The notes beneath the pieces are model-generated. The model had not been told where the DNA came from. It did no database searches and saw only the letters and a list, made by a program, of their open reading frames with translations. The translations under genes were made by a program, and so were the position numbers. From NCBI RefSeq assembly GCF_040183065.1, contig NC_091119.1:205627798-205691797 (forward strand): a stretch of 64,000 nt of DNA, given 5' to 3'. Within the stretch, counting starts at the first letter, position 1. Every line of letters begins with the position of its first letter. This DNA comes from Periplaneta americana (Eukaryota > Arthropoda > Insecta > Blattodea > Blattidae). This document shows, one piece after another, positions 1 through 13,648 of this stretch.

Positions 1-345
<345 letters not shown>

Positions 346-1421
346 AAGTAAAACCAAACGAAAATATATACAGGCTACAGTCACAAAACCTAGATTGTCT
401 AGATGTTGTTGGCCTTCATGATGTGTCAACAATCTTATTTCATGTCGTGTTATTTTTCCATGGCCTCATGGAAGTCGATGTTGAATACAACAGACAATAA
501 TAAAGAACAATTGACTGTATAAGATTGCATTTTAATATTATACATCAATGTTTCATCGTATTTATTTTTATTTTTTTATCAACAGTAATCTCACTAGAGG
601 TTTTGATTTATCTAGAGAAAATCAAAACTCGAGTGGGATTTAATTGACTATTACACGATTAGAAGAAAGTATATAAAGATTAGAAGTAACAAAGTGTACA
701 ATAAAATATTAATTGGCATACGAAAATACAACTGTCTTCAAATGTATTATTGTACCATCTCAACATTACGCTAGATGGCAGTAGTGTTTTATGAGGATGT
801 TTTCTTGTTACCGGTATCAGTTGTGCCAACTATGGAATCATCATTGAACTCTGTGGACTGTTACTAGTCAAGAAGGCTTTGTTGATTCAGTTTCATTTTT
901 ATTAAAACATTTGCATTTCATTTCAATCATCCGGATCCCAGTAATCAACGTCACTTGACAGATGATTTTCAATAAATCTTAGTATTAAACAATCTCTGAT
1001 ACGTGACTATCCATAATATATAGCAGAAGCTATAACAAACATAACCTAAATAATATAAACAAGTGTTAGAAACGTTTTAATTAACGATGATGAAATAAAA
1101 AATAAACATGGATAATTTTAAAAGAAACAATTATTGAAAGTACAATTTTCAAATTTGAATGTTTTGGTGGTTCAGTTGCTGTTATATTGGACGTGTGCGT
1201 AAAAGAAGTGAACTCGTTGGTGTACATGGTGTATCCCTCAACTCATTCAGGATTTCCGAATGGTGCTCTTCATATATGACCAGTGATCTTTATTAATTCT
1301 TGTTCTTGAATGCCAAAATGCGAGTCATATTTGAAACTGCTGTGCATCGACTGGAGTGGTTTGTAATTTTCTGTTTTTTTGACGGCCAGACCAGTGCAGT
1401 TTGAAATGTTGGTAAACAAAG
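346..1421. other. AT-rich sequence, nothing recognised
   Basis: No coding frame, tRNA or repeat could be supported. The short minus-strand frame at 1270-1455 has no recognisable motif and overlaps a small tandem repeat. Confidence 0.5.
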
Positions 1422-1505
1422 AAACAAATGCTAGGGTAGTGATAAAAATAAACAAATGCTAGGGACGCGATAAAATTAAACAAATGCTAGGGACGCGATA
1501 AAATT
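1422..1505. repeat. 28-bp tandem repeat, three copies
   Basis: The unit begins AAACAAATGCTAGGG and recurs at 1422, 1450 and 1478. The second and third copies are nearly identical; the first differs in the segment after GGG. Confidence 0.9.
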
Positions 1506-2833
1506 GTGCGATAAGCGGCCATGATTGGTTGAAAGACGTCCTTTCGTACCGTTTTATTGGTCGAAAGTGGTGTGACGTAGTAAAAGTGTAATAGTCTTTT
1601 TAATTAATTTAACGTCCATTTGTACGACTTTAATGTAGCCTATGTTCTTCTGCTGGTTATGAAAGTTATGTGGAAACTTTGACACATATCGGTCAAAGCG
1701 TGTAGATTTGTATGGAGTACATACATATATTTGACTTTTATATATTTTATAACATAATACACAACACCATAGCAACAATACGAGTACAGCATTATCTTTC
1801 AGTGATATCTGAACCTTACTGAAGAAGAAAAACGTCTACAAGAAATATCAGATCATATAAGAATTATTTGCAGAAAAATACTGGCAAATTTTCACTACTA
1901 GTTGCCATAGCTACAAAAATTCCTTCAGTAAGAATAGGATTGGCAGTCGTTACTCTTCTAGTGCTGATCTATGAGGAGAGAGCAATGCAATTACATTACG
2001 TGTGTTGCACAATTACGGATCAGCCTGAAAAGAGCTCGCTTGCATACGTGTTATGTTTGAATTCGTCCCGCGAGCGAATGCATCAGCGCCACGTATATCA
2101 CTGCAGTCACAAGGGGATTACGTCATGAAGCTTGCAACAATACTATCAAAGCTCTTGCAGCTCCAGTCTGGACCAAGTTCACAATTCATTTCACCTGTCT
2201 GTGAAGCACACGCCGAAGCAAATAATGCATCATGAAACGCGTGTTAATTTCCTGTTGTCCTACAAAATTCAACGGGTTAGAGATTGCAGTCCTTTCACAC
2301 ACAATTTTATTTATAAATATACAGCAACGCATTCCCATTCAATACCAGATGCAGGGCCTTGGAATAACAATCAGGCATCCATCTCATAATTTCGTTTAAA
2401 ATATATTTTTAGTGAAATCAAGACGACACTGTCACATGTGTGACACTATCTTTGTTTCTTCCAATATTTACTTGTTTCGCGACAATTAGGAACAAACACT
2501 ATATTCAGGCTACAGTGTGTGATTAAAATGTGAGTACGTCTCATCTGCAATATTTGTCGAGCCCTGAAAATGTTGAGGCTTCGACTGACGTGAGTAAGCG
2601 AAGAATATTCCATTCCTTGTCCATCCTATGTAATATGAGTCCCATAGTTCCAAAAGTGTCTTATCCACTGTTTTATGTTCTTTCACAAATCAAAGAAAAA
2701 AAACATTTTCCCATTTCTATGTTAAAATAAGATTTTTTCACCCTTTAAAATAAACATTTTATAGAATACACGTCAGGAATGAAAGATTATTTGGTTACCC
2801 TGCTCAGTAAGGTTTTTATTTAAATGTTAAAAT
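1506..2833. other. No feature recognised
   Basis: Several short open frames (for example 1868-2128 +, 2053-2235 + and 2530-2730 +) overlap one another in different frames and show no family motif. I regard them as chance frames. Confidence 0.5.
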
Positions 2834-4494
2834 TGGAGAAGGCAAGTTTTGGAACTATACGTAGGATGAGACAAGTTTTGGAACAATACCTAGGAGAATA
2901 CTACTTTTTGGAACTATACCTACAAGGCAAGTTTTTGGAACTATACATACGAGAAGACAAGTTTTGGAACTATACATAGGAGAAGACAAGTTTGGAACTA
3001 TACCTAGGAGAAGAAATGTTTTGTAACTACCTAGGAGAACACAAGTTTTGGAACTATGCCTAGGAGATGACAGGTTTTGGAACTATATATAGGAGAAGAC
3101 AAGTTTGGAACTATACCTAGGAGAAGACAAGTTTGGAACTATACCTAGGAGAAGGAATGTTTTGTAACTACCTAGGAGAACACAAGTTTTGGAACTATGC
3201 CTAGGAGATGACAGGTTTTGGAACTATAGACCTACCTAGGAGAAAGCATGCCTTAGAACTGTACCTAGGAGAATATTTGTTTTGTAACTATACCTAGGAG
3301 ACGACAAGTTTGGAACTATATTTAGAAGAAGGCATGTTTTGTAACTATACCTAGGAGAACACAAGTTTTGAAACTATGCCTAGGAGACGACATGTATTGG
3401 AACTATAGACCTAACTAGGAGAACACAAGTTTTGGAACTATGCCTAGGAGACGACAGGTATTGGAACTACAGACCTAACTAGGAGAAGGCAGGTTTTGGA
3501 ACTATACCTAGGAGAATATTTGTTTTGTAACTATACCTAGGAGAAGGCATGTTATGTAACTACACCTAGGAGAACACAAGTTATGGAACTATGCCTAGGA
3601 GACGACAAGTTTTGGAACTATAGACCTACCTAGGATAAGGCATGTTGTGTAACTATACCTAGGAGAAGACAAGTTTTTGATCTATATCTAGGAGACGACA
3701 GATTTTGGAACTATACCTAGGAGAAGGCAAGTTTTTGATCTATATCTAGGAGACGACAGGTTTTGGAACTATACCTAGGAGAAGGCATTTTTGGAACTAT
3801 ACCTAGGAGAAGGCAAGTTTTTAACTATATCTAGGAGACGACAGGTTTTGGAACTATACCTAGGAGAAGGCAAGTTTTTTATCTATATCTAGGAGACGAC
3901 ATGTTTTGGAACTATACCTAGGAGAAGGCATTTTTGGAACTGTACCTAGGAGAAGGCAAGTTTTTTAACTATATCTAGGAGACGACAGGTTTTGGAACTA
4001 TACCTAGGAGAAGGCATGTTATGTAACTACACCTAGGAGAACACAAGTTATGGAACTATGCCTAGGAGACGACAAGTTTTGGAACTATAGACCTACCTAG
4101 GATAAGGCATGTTGTGTAACTATACCTAGGAGAAGACAAGTTTTTGAACTATATCTAGGAGACGACAGATTTTGGAACTATACCTAGGAGAAGGCAAGTT
4201 TTTGATCTATATCTAGGAGACGACAGGTTTTGGAACTATACCTAGGAGAAGGCATTTTTGGAACTATACGTAGGAGAAGGCAAGTTTTTTTAACTATATC
4301 TAGGAGACGACAGGTTTTGGAACTATACCTAGGAGAAGGCAAGTTTTTTATCTATATCTAGGAGACGACAGGTTTTGGAACTATACCTAGGAGAAGGCAT
4401 TTTTGGAACTGTACCTAGGAGAAGGCAAGTTTTTTAACTATATCTAGGAGACGACAGGTTTTGGAACTATACCTAGGAGAAGGCAAGTTTTGGA
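2834..4494. repeat. 29-bp minisatellite with higher-order duplication
   Basis: About 55 imperfect copies of a unit built on GGAGAAGGCAAGTTTTGG followed by AACTATACCTA. Variants alternate GAAGGC, GACGAC, GAACAC and GAAGAC, so the array is a patchwork of subtypes. A CCTAGG palindrome forms most unit junctions. A block of subtypes at 3541-4007 is repeated almost exactly from 4008 on, a 467-bp (16-unit) higher-order duplication. No frame stays open across the array. Confidence 0.93.
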
Positions 4495-5508
4495 AACAAC
4501 ATAGTTGGAAGGCAGCCTTCAATGTAAATTACGTTCTGTATTACAGACTTCAAATCAAAAGTTACACTTTGTTAAAGAAGTTGTCTAATGTCAATTATTA
4601 GTAAAAAAACTCAAAGCTTACTAAAAATCTCAAAATACTTTCATAATTAGAAAGTTAATATAAATTAAATTTTATATTACAAGACTTCAAATCAAAAGTT
4701 ATATACTGTCAATTAAGTAGTTTAAGGGCAGTGATTAGTAAAAAAAAAAAAAAAAAAAGAAAACAGACGGCTTACTAAAACATTTTCAAAATACTCTTAT
4801 AATGAAAGAGTACTCAAATGTTCTTAAGCACAATGAACTGATTCAGAGTCTGGTGCACCACAACAGTCAACATCTGATTCAACATTCTGGGCTTCATCAG
4901 CACGATTTGCATTCAGGAGGTTCATGTAGAAAGAATCCGGTCTGATTTTTCCATCCATCGCCGAAATGTTTTGTTAGAACGTTGTTAACATAATTTAATT
5001 TTGCTTCTTTAATGACGTTCCCTTTGCGAATAATTTGAGGCTCAATATAAAAAAATGTTTTCCCCCTTTTTTGACAACACTTCTATGGAGTATGGAGTAG
5101 GCAAGTTATGGAATACACTTTGGGGGGATAAGTCACATTTTGGAACATCAACCATATTTCTCCTATTACACTGAGTGGAGGAAGAATTTTTTTTGGAACA
5201 TCATTTTGTGACAGTAGGCTATATTGTGTATTGATCATAGACTGCAGTAGTATACTTATCTCAGTTTTCGAATTTGGATGCTCTCGACAAAAGAACGTTT
5301 CTTCCCACTCAGAAATAAATTTTCTTTTTCTGGACACCGGTCCAGAAGAACATGCCTTCGACACAGACACTGCTAACAACAGTTAGCTAAATGCCACCAA
5401 GGTACGTACTATGTCAGTATTACGTAGTATACCCCTTTCGCTTCGCCTCTTTCCAGGGGTTTGTAAATTTAATATTCTGATTGCAATGTACTCTATATTT
5501 TTGTAGAT
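4495..5508. other. No gene; minisatellite-like relics
   Basis: AT-rich sequence with a poly-A run near 4739-4758. Around 5089-5150 isolated phrases such as GGCAAGTTATGGAA resemble the units of the neighbouring minisatellite, as if the array once extended further. The minus-strand frame at 5083-5379 has no recognisable domain. Confidence 0.4.
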
Positions 5509-5790
5509 TCACCAGCGTAGCTCAGTCGGCAGACTCGCTAGCCTGTTGATCCGGAGATCGCTCAGGCTTGAGTTAGATCCCAGTTTGGTTCGATTACCTG
5601 GTTGGGAATTTTTTTCGAGGTTTTCCACAAACCATAAGGCAAATGCCAGGTAATCTATGGCGAACCTCGGCCTCACCTCACTTTATCTCGCCAAAAAATT
5701 GTAATCTTATAAAATGTTGACTTGTCACACATCTTAAAGGTTCAATGCTAATGCAAGATGTATGGAATACAATAAATGCAATGAAATTAC
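5509..5790 (+). mobile_element. tRNA-derived SINE with GGTTTTCC core
   Basis: A polymerase III A-box-like segment (GCGTAGCTCAGTCGGC, near 5514) and a B-box (GGTTCGATTACC, 5587) form a tRNA-like head. The body (ACCTGGTTGGG, GAGGTTTTCCACA, GGCAAATGCCAGGTAA, CCTCACCTCAC) is shared with the SINEs at 58577 and 62956 and in part with 10446. The tail is AATACAATAAATGCAATG. The right edge is approximate. Confidence 0.75.
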
Positions 5791-6398
5791 ACATATCGTC
5801 AAGTGAGATGTACTACCTGATAATAGGTATACATGCCAACCAGATCCTCAATTCTAATTAAAATTTAACCATTAGAAATTTAAGTTCTAAAAATTTACCA
5901 AACTTATCTCAGCCTCACAAACCTTTTCCAGGCGTTAAACTTCTTTTGTGTGAGATCGTGCGTATTTGCTTGGTTTCCGCACAAAACCAATTCGCGGAAA
6001 GTCTAAAATTCCACATTCAGTATTCCCAACCTAACACACATAACAATTTCCCTCTTCTTACCGCTTAAGCGACATATTGATTTTACTGCTTTAGGCTTTT
6101 AACATATTATTTTTCCAGACGTTCAATATAGTAATAATTATAAATTGGAAACTTATCACTGCAATTTCACCTAAATTGCACTGTTAATTATTGTTTTTAA
6201 ATATTCGCAAAAATTAAGTAAACTCTACAACTCCACTAAAGTTACTGCATTCGTGATGCAAGTAATATTAAGCAAGCCGTGAAAAAATCAACAAGATTCC
6301 AGACTCATCATAGACTGGGGGAAAAAAAGACAGACATATATCACGGCCTGCTAGAGTACAGTAAACACATAAAACATTTTAAAGCAACAATGTTGAAG

Positions 6399-6445
<47 letters not shown>

Positions 6446-7653
6446 TTTTTTTTTTTTGAAAATTTGCCGTCATTGAACACAAACCAAGATGGAGATTTCA
6501 TTGCAACTAATTAGAAATTCCTCTTTCAGGTATGTAATAAACGATCTTCGCACAAAATAATGTACGATACACGAGCGGTATGTTTTCTTTCAATTCTCGG
6601 AAATTAAAAAAGCTCAACTACGTTTCGCTTTTTCAAACTTTTCCTCGAACATGAAAACTTCAACATACCGCTCTTGTAACGCATATTACTATTCCATTCA
6701 GAATTTTTTCACATCCTGTATTTCTTAAGCTTTCCTATTTCAGAAAATAATAAATGCCTTATTTAATACTTCGTGCTTCTTCCTTACATTTATCATACTT
6801 TCATTTTGGTGCGGAGAGAAATTTAAGAAAGCCAACCAAAAGATATTATAAGAAACTCAAATCAAGTTTAATAATCAAAGAGCATTGCCCGTGACTTTTC
6901 GTGTGAGCTTACTTTCAGTATATTAAAAAAAATTACTTTTCGTTATTTCCAGGTTCGGGAACACGTCTTTATATCCCAGAAAAATAAAATTGTTACTATA
7001 CGATACTTTAAGTCTCCACGTAGCCTCACAAAATGTTACCTTGAAGTCGAATAATGACAAAACTGAAGTTGCAGTTGCCCTGGAGATATTTATTAAGCAT
7101 CTTTGTTAAGTTTCTCTTTCTGGTGACATCTGCATGTCGGTGCATGAAACACTTGAATATTGGATTTTCCAAGAGCAAAAGACGGCTGCGCACGCGCAAG
7201 AAAACTGAGTGCTGTCACCTATGCCGAGTTGCGTGAACTACATGATAATCTGCCCGATCGCGTCGTAAAAGCAAAGAAGGATAAAAACAGGAGAATGACG
7301 CGTTAACTTTTATTATTTCAGGAAAATTTGAAAAGACGAGACTAGGTCTCCAAAGCATTCGAGGCTGTGATATTATGAATGTGTTGAACTGTAAGTGATG
7401 CTGTGCTCTCTAGAGTCTGTGCAGATTTCGAAAAGTCTATTCATAATGCAATTTTGAATGTTGAAGATTTCACTTAGGTCAAAATTGGTTTAAACATTGC
7501 AATTATTGTGTTAAGTGTATAATAAAGGAAAGAGATTCTAAGATTAGGAACTTGGATCGCCGTTTCTTTGACCCAGCCATATTGGCGATGCTTTCGCGGA
7601 TGTTTTAATGTCTCTTCAACCTCAGGAACTTCGAGTCCTAGCTTCACAGATTA
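5791..7653. other. No gene; one dinucleotide array and a small hairpin
   Basis: Holds a (TA)n array at about 6400-6439 and an imperfect inverted repeat around 6571-6667 (CGAGCGGTATGTT against AACATACCGCTCTTG). Short frames at 6279 +, 7054 + and 7568 + are not supported as genes; the first runs through the TA array. Confidence 0.5.
6400..6439. repeat. (TA)n microsatellite
   Basis: About 20 dinucleotide units followed by a T-run. Confidence 0.95.
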
Positions 7654-8523
7654 TACTTACTTACTTACATACTTACAAATGGCTTTTAAGGAACCCGAAG
7701 GTTCATTGCCGCCCTCACATAAGCCCGCCATCGGTCCCTATCCTGAGCAAGATTAATCCAGTCTCTATCATCATATCACACCTCCCTCAAATCCATTTTA
7801 ATATTATCCTCCCATCTACGTCTCGGCCTCCCCAAAGGTCTTTTTCCCTCCGGTCTCCCAACTAACACTCTATATGCATTTCTGGATTCGCCCATACGTG
7901 CTACATGCCCTGCCCATCTCGAATGTCTGGATTTAATGTTCCTAATTATGTCAGTTTTCTGTAGGGGCGTGAGCATTTATAACTATGATGTCGCACCATC
8001 TACCCTTAAGTACTAAATATGACAACCTGTCACTGATAAATTCGACCTTTTTTACTGCTCATTTTATTCTTTTATGAACAAAGAATCCTGTTCCTAATTG
8101 GTGATTATTGTTTCCTTCCCCATAATACAACAAGTAATCTCCTATTTGTGATATGCCATTTCCATCTAACCTAACCTCTTGTACTCCCACGGAGTCTATT
8201 CTATATCTAGCTAGTTCTTTAGCTACTAATGTTACCCCTCCTGTTCTATAAAGACTAGTTACATTCCAAGTGCCAAATCTCAAAAACCTAATTCCTTTGC
8301 TGTGGTCGTGCCAGAGAATCAGTCCTATTCCGAGGCTTATTGTAGGGATTCGTAACAAGCTGTTTTTTACGGTGATGGGTTGTTAGGCCTTCGCCCAACC
8401 CCCAAGCTGGAGGACCACCCCTTATTGGCTGTCCACGACTGCTTATTCAATATATTCGCAGCTACCCTCCATATCTGGAGGCCGTCTCCTCTATCCGCAA
8501 CCTGAGGACGCGCCATGCCGTGG
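7654..8523 (-). mobile_element. LINE-A copy, both ends kept, middle deleted
   Basis: Minus-strand non-LTR retrotransposon. The (TAAG)n tail appears on + as ACTTACTTACTTAC at 7654. Then comes the C-terminal coding segment shared with seven other copies (RWAGHVARMGESRNAYRVLVG, GRPRRRWEDNIKMDL). At about 7970-8060 this passes directly to an N-terminal endonuclease-type segment and a GC-rich 5' leader ending near 8523 (CCACGGCATGGCGCG on the minus strand). Most of the endonuclease and the reverse transcriptase core are missing. Confidence 0.85.
8059..8358 (-). pseudogene. LINE-A endonuclease-like domain, N-terminal fragment
   Basis: About 99 residues. The segment FGTWNVTSLYRTGG followed by VGVQEVRLDGNG matches the opening motifs of apurinic/apyrimidinic-type endonucleases of non-LTR retrotransposons: the W-N-V-x-S/T-L start and the Q-E-x-R box with the metal-binding glutamate. 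In an intact element this domain nicks the target DNA to prime reverse transcription. Here it stops at HKRIK and the rest of the domain is absent, so the fragment is not functional. It is the only 5' end of LINE-A visible in the window. Confidence 0.75.
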
Positions 8524-8609
8524 TGATAGGGACCCACAATACATGGTCACATACTATATGTTTACAAATTATATATCTCCTGATTGTGATTTTCCTCCTT
8601 CCGTTTGGT

Positions 8610-9615
8610 TAGAGTCTGTAGACTTTTCTTCAAGTACAAAGAACTACAAACAGCTGTGACTGGTTCCCAGTCAATAAATTGGTATTAAATTGTAACAAAA
8701 CTAACATAATTCAATTTAAATCCTGTCCAAATTCAACCTCGCAAATTTCTAGAACAATAATGAACAATAGATTACTATTACAAACAACAACAACCAAATT
8801 TCTTGGCTTAAAAATCGATAATGTATTAAATTGGAAAAATCATATTAAAGAAATTAACCCCAAACTAAATTCAGCTTGTTTTGCTATTAGATCTCTGCAA
8901 AAGACAGTAAATATCAATACCTTAAAAACAATATACTTTGCATACTTCCAGTCGGTATTGAGTTTCGGAATAATATTCTGGGGAAATTCCACAGATAGTA
9001 ACAATATATTTCTATTACAAAAAAACCTTATTAGAATAATAGTAGGTGCCAAATCTAGGGAATCGTGTAGGACTATTTTCAAAAAACTACAAAAATGCCC
9101 ATGGCTTGTCAATATATATTTTCATTAATAATCTTCCTCGTATGTAATCGTGAAAACTTTGTAACTAATTCAACAGTTCATAGCATAAATACACGTCAAA
9201 AAATAACTTTCATACTCCATCGGCAAGTCTATCATGCTATCAAAAAGGAGTGCGTTATATGGCAGTAAAAATTTTTAATAGCCTCCCTATCGATATAAAA
9301 AATGAAAGTCAAAACTTAAGATTATTTAGGGCCAAATTAAAGTACATAATTTCTCACGCCTTCTATTCTGTAGGTGAATTCATGACATTCAATAACACTT
9401 CATGAAATTGATACTAAAACTTTATGTTGTACTAGTAAACTATATTGTAAACCTCTTCTGTATATATTTCATCTAAACTGTGACTATAAATTAAGACTTT
9501 ATAATACTATTAAGTTTTTTGACTTGTTCCATATTCTAGCTGTAAAGCAATGTATGAATACCATGGAATGTTAATAAATACAATACAATACAATACAATA
9601 CAATACAATACAATA
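8610..9615 (+). mobile_element. LINE-B copy, 5'-truncated, (CAATA)n tail
   Basis: Plus-strand 3' portion of a non-LTR retrotransposon related to the second copy at 42907-44320. It carries the C-terminal reverse transcriptase region, a 3' untranslated part with AATAAA near 9570, and a terminal run of about nine CAATA pentamers. Truncation at the 5' side is typical of incomplete target-primed reverse transcription; the exact left edge is unclear. Confidence 0.82.
8679..9128 (+). pseudogene. LINE-B reverse transcriptase C-terminal fragment
   Basis: About 149 residues. In frame upstream of the listed start, DWFPVNKLVLNCNKT can be read, the typical W..NKL.LN..KT segment downstream of the YADD box in jockey/CR1-like reverse transcriptases. 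It is followed by the FLGLKIDN.LNWKNHI motif and a thumb-like region (YFAYFQSVLSFGIIFWG). The frame is lost near 9128, but an amino-acid match to the rest (VRY-AVKIFNSLP-like) continues to about 9400 in another frame. There is no palm domain and no intact start. Confidence 0.8.
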
Positions 9616-10445
9616 CAAGCATTCCAATCGAACTTGAACTTAATGTTTTATCATCATCATCCCAATTTATTTTCCGTAGTAACTACATTGAAGGAAATAT
9701 AAACCCAGATATATGTAAAAATTAATAGCTTTCATCAAGTTTATTGGGGGAGAGAGCAGTATTATACATGGAGAAAAAAACAGATAATGGCAGAAAACTT
9801 ATGTTTTAGATTTCTTGAAATTTTTATCATACAAATTTCAGCCTGTTCATCTTAAAAATTTTATTACTGTTCTATTTTGATATTTTAAACTTTAATATTT
9901 TAAAGTTAGAGGCAGGAGAAAATTTAATTTTAGGAAATATGGAAGCTAAAAATCTGGAAATTAATTTTCCTCTTGTTTCCTATATGTAAAACAACTAGAA
10001 AAAATTGGTCCCATTTGTTTGGATATTTCAGGAATTATTTTTGAAATTTGAAGAAAAAAAAAGAGTATGATTATAAAAAAAAAGCTAAAAAATATCATTC
10101 CAAAACAAGCTAAAAATTTTTACTTTCAACTGGCCCCCTTCAACACCCCCCCCCCTTAAGTTCATACCACTAAGATAACAAGCAGCACAGGATGCTATTC
10201 AATAGCCCTTATAAGGTGTCGAAGTGCCCTCGGAAGTTCTCTTAAGGAATGAAACCTGGCAGAGATATTGCGAAAGACTTGGAACCCAGAGACGGTTTCG
10301 GAGAGGACGCCTCTCCTGCAAGCGGACAAAGACATGCGTCAGGACTTGAATATGCCTATGGAATGAGATGATATAGATGAGCGATATAATATGAAATCTA
10401 AATTCTTTTTCTACAGTGAAGAGGAAGGAAAATGGTCTGTGACAA
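9616..10445. other. No feature recognised
   Basis: AT-rich sequence with A-runs near 10050-10085 and a C-run near 10145. No frame, TIR or tRNA-like segment supported. Confidence 0.5.
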
Positions 10446-10593
10446 TGAAATTTTAAACCCGATATTTGCCTAAATAACTGTGGAAAGCTACGGAAAAACC
10501 ACAGTCAGGTTGGTCGGTCCGGGGATTTGAACCGCAGATCTCCCGAATGCGAGTCTGATGCTTAACGCATGAACCATCTTGCTCGGTAGACCA
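10446..10593 (-). mobile_element. tRNA-derived SINE
   Basis: Read on the minus strand, an A-box-like CGAGCAAGATGG and a B-box GGTTCAAATCC (on + GGATTTGAACC, 10523-10533) form a tRNA-like head. A core (CTGACTGTGGTTTTTCCG, TTTCCACAGTT, GGCAAATAT) follows, matching the SINEs at 5509 and 62956. The frame across it (10453-10746) is accidental. Confidence 0.7.
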
Positions 10594-13500
10594 AGATAGC
10601 CATGTGACAACGATTCTGTGATAGTCTGTCTTTCTCGTGTGGCGTAAGCATTCCGTTTCTAAGCAACTGTAATGCCTTCCCTGAGAGAAAAACACATTGG
10701 TAGTTGGGTCATTTGCAGAATTTGTATAACAAATGATGTCCATCAATTCTTACCCTTCCCATTATTGCATTTATAACGATAGAGTTATAAATTCCTAACA
10801 GTGAGTAGTTCCAATACTATTGTAGTAAACGTCACAAGAATTATTTCCTTCGTGTGAAATATTTCACGACAATAAAATAAAATTCTCATAGTAACAGCTA
10901 AAATGCCGTGTCCATACTAGTTAAGTTTTTAAAATGGAGCATGATTATGTCCAGATAAAGGTTTGTTTAATAATGTAATTGAGAAAAAAAAATTAATGAA
11001 ACATTTGATATTATCAAAACTTCTTCAATTATGTCTGAGTTTATATTTCCTTAAACATGATTACATAATTACTCTAGTCCAGTAAGTCAGTCAGGTCTGT
11101 TATACCATTCTGTTCCTATGGATACACAGTTGAAAAAGAAATCCCACAGATGTCAGCACAAGCCAAGATGATGCACAAAGACCCATTTTGATTGTACTGA
11201 TATGTTGACCCATTTTGATTTGGCGAGTTTGTGTGTCATACTCTTGCTTTATGTTTTAGTCTAAGCGTGCATTTTTACTCTGTCAGATCTGTTTGTGTTG
11301 TGTTTTCCACAAATAACAACATATAAAGTCAAGATCAAGAGGACATAGTAGTGCACGTGTCCAGTAGTTAAGTTGCTATTTTGCAGATTTTTAAGCAAAC
11401 AAATTTTACGTTAGCACATGCCTGTTTGCTTTGTCAAGTCTGTTACCTGTCAGATCTGTTACTCCGTCATGTCTGTTACATCATTCAAAACAGTGCTGTA
11501 AAGCAAGGTGAGTGTACAGTGGCTGATTACTATGGCAGAGACATTGCGCTACATTAATACATGCAGAATATGCACTAAATAGTACTTTAATTTTGACGTT
11601 CTCAATCTTCCATTTGTTATACAGGGACATCATTTTATTTTTACTTCAATTTTTATTGTACCTGACTTTTTGAACCTACTTCACTCCCACCCCTTCTACT
11701 AACGAAGTTCCAACTGTCCTCCACACAGAACCAAGCTGCATATACGAGTAAGCAGTACTGAGTTAGTGAGTATAGTACGTTTCAGAAATATGTTCGCGTT
11801 TTCCAGTGACGAAAGAGCTTTCAATATTGAATCATATTTTCGCACAGGTACTGTCGTCAGTTTGCCTATGTCGAATCCGATTTCCCCCACCTCCTTCTGC
11901 TCGCTCCACTGTAAAGACTAGTGACTGGGCTTTGTTAGCTCTTTTCTGAAAACATTAATTTCTGTTAGGAATTGGACGTCTACGTAATATTATGCAACTG
12001 TTTAAAATAACTTAAAAGGGCCTCGTTAAGTAATTAATTATCACGTGATTTCTCCCCTTTCTTCGATCCTACGACATAACCACTTGGACGGACAGTAGAT
12101 TGCATGTCTGAGTAATTTTATCTGTGCGGATCGGGCAGAAGTGAAGATTAAATTTACAGTACGTAAAGTACTCTTTTATAGAGTAGGTACAGAATTATTT
12201 CAACATGAGTTACTAAGTATGAAGGACGAAACTGGTAACTGGAATTAGATGCAATAGTCTATAGTGCGATAATATGCACATCAGAACTGAAGCCTGTATC
12301 GAAATGAACGGCCACCATTTTCAAAAATGTGTTTAAATATCCATATTATCATTATTTTTCAATTTAACTTCATTCTCTATATTGTACGCTAATGTGCTGT
12401 AGACAGTATAATATACACTGCATAATGAATACGTTCGCATGGATAACTCAGTTCTTGAGTAAAAACACTTATTCTTAATACAGTACTGTAGTTTGATTAA
12501 ACAAAAACCTAATGGAAATTATCAAACTCAAAATCGCGATATTTCCTAGTTTACGTAAATGGATGAACTACTTTTCTTCCCTCCTATACCTAGTAAAATG
12601 ATTTGTTTGTATATTACGCCAGTATCACCGAACTCCAGTCGTGGAAGGGGGTAGCAAACGGTGTTTCCGCGTCTCAACCATTAAACCAAAGGAATAGCCA
12701 GGTTAATATTAAAAATGTTAGTAAAAATAAAATGATGTCCCTGTACAAATTTTGCAAATGACCCAGTTACATCCCTTTCCATACATTGCCATGGCGTGCG
12801 TAGGTTTGCTGCACCCTGTCAAGTATCCCTTTTTTCCAATGGATTCGAACTCCTGTGCTGTTCGTAAAGACAGACGCTGCATTCCTACTGAGCACGAGGC
12901 CTGCGACACAAGATCGCTCGTCCCTGCCCACACGGGCATTAATCTTGTTACGCGGGCGTTTTTATTAGCTTTTTGAAGGCAGGTGATTATTTTTCTATTA
13001 ATAACACTGGAAGGATTATGAGCGAGTGCGGGCGAAATCTGATCGCTGTCGACAGAGGAGCAAGCTGTGTGGAGGGGTGGCTGGCAGGGGGTTAAAAATT
13101 GTCGAAGGGTGGAATATATTGCACGTATAGACGCTGCCTGTTACAGGGACGTCAAATTTCATACGTAACAGGGAGAGGGTGAAATACATTACACTGCTCA
13201 AACACTTTGATACTTTTACTTACTAATTCAGGAAGTAAAAATAGATTCGATGAATAGATTTTAAGATTATCATAAAATAGACATTTTCACATTCTCAGAA
13301 TACCGTCCCGTTGTCTATCTTTCCGTCCTTGCACAGCGATTTCTTCTTAATTATTAAACTATTTCTGTAAAGTACAAATTCAGAAACTAAGGGGCGATTT
13401 ATGCTAATATTTCGCTTATGTACCAATGTATCAATGGAGCTTAAGAATCGATCAAGTTTTAACCAATTAAAGCCAACTATCAACTGCAATCTTGTCGCAC

Positions 13501-13648
13501 TTGATGTTCATTTGTTTAATATCTTTCCGCATCAGATATTAAATATTTTAATTGTTTCCTTAACAATACAGTAGGCCGTGATATAGAGTGATAGCCTGAC
13601 TAGTAAATGTAAACTATTAAATATCTTAATTTATATTCTGTTTCCATA
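10594..13648. other. No gene; possible SINE relic near 12740-12930
   Basis: Mostly unrecognised. On the minus strand around 12850-12905 a GTGCTCAGTAGG segment and a GAGTTCGAATCC segment are spaced like tRNA A and B boxes, so a decayed SINE head is possible. Between 11085 and 11485 the phrase TCTGTTA recurs with flanking GTCA several times without a regular period. Short frames here have no motif. Confidence 0.35.
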
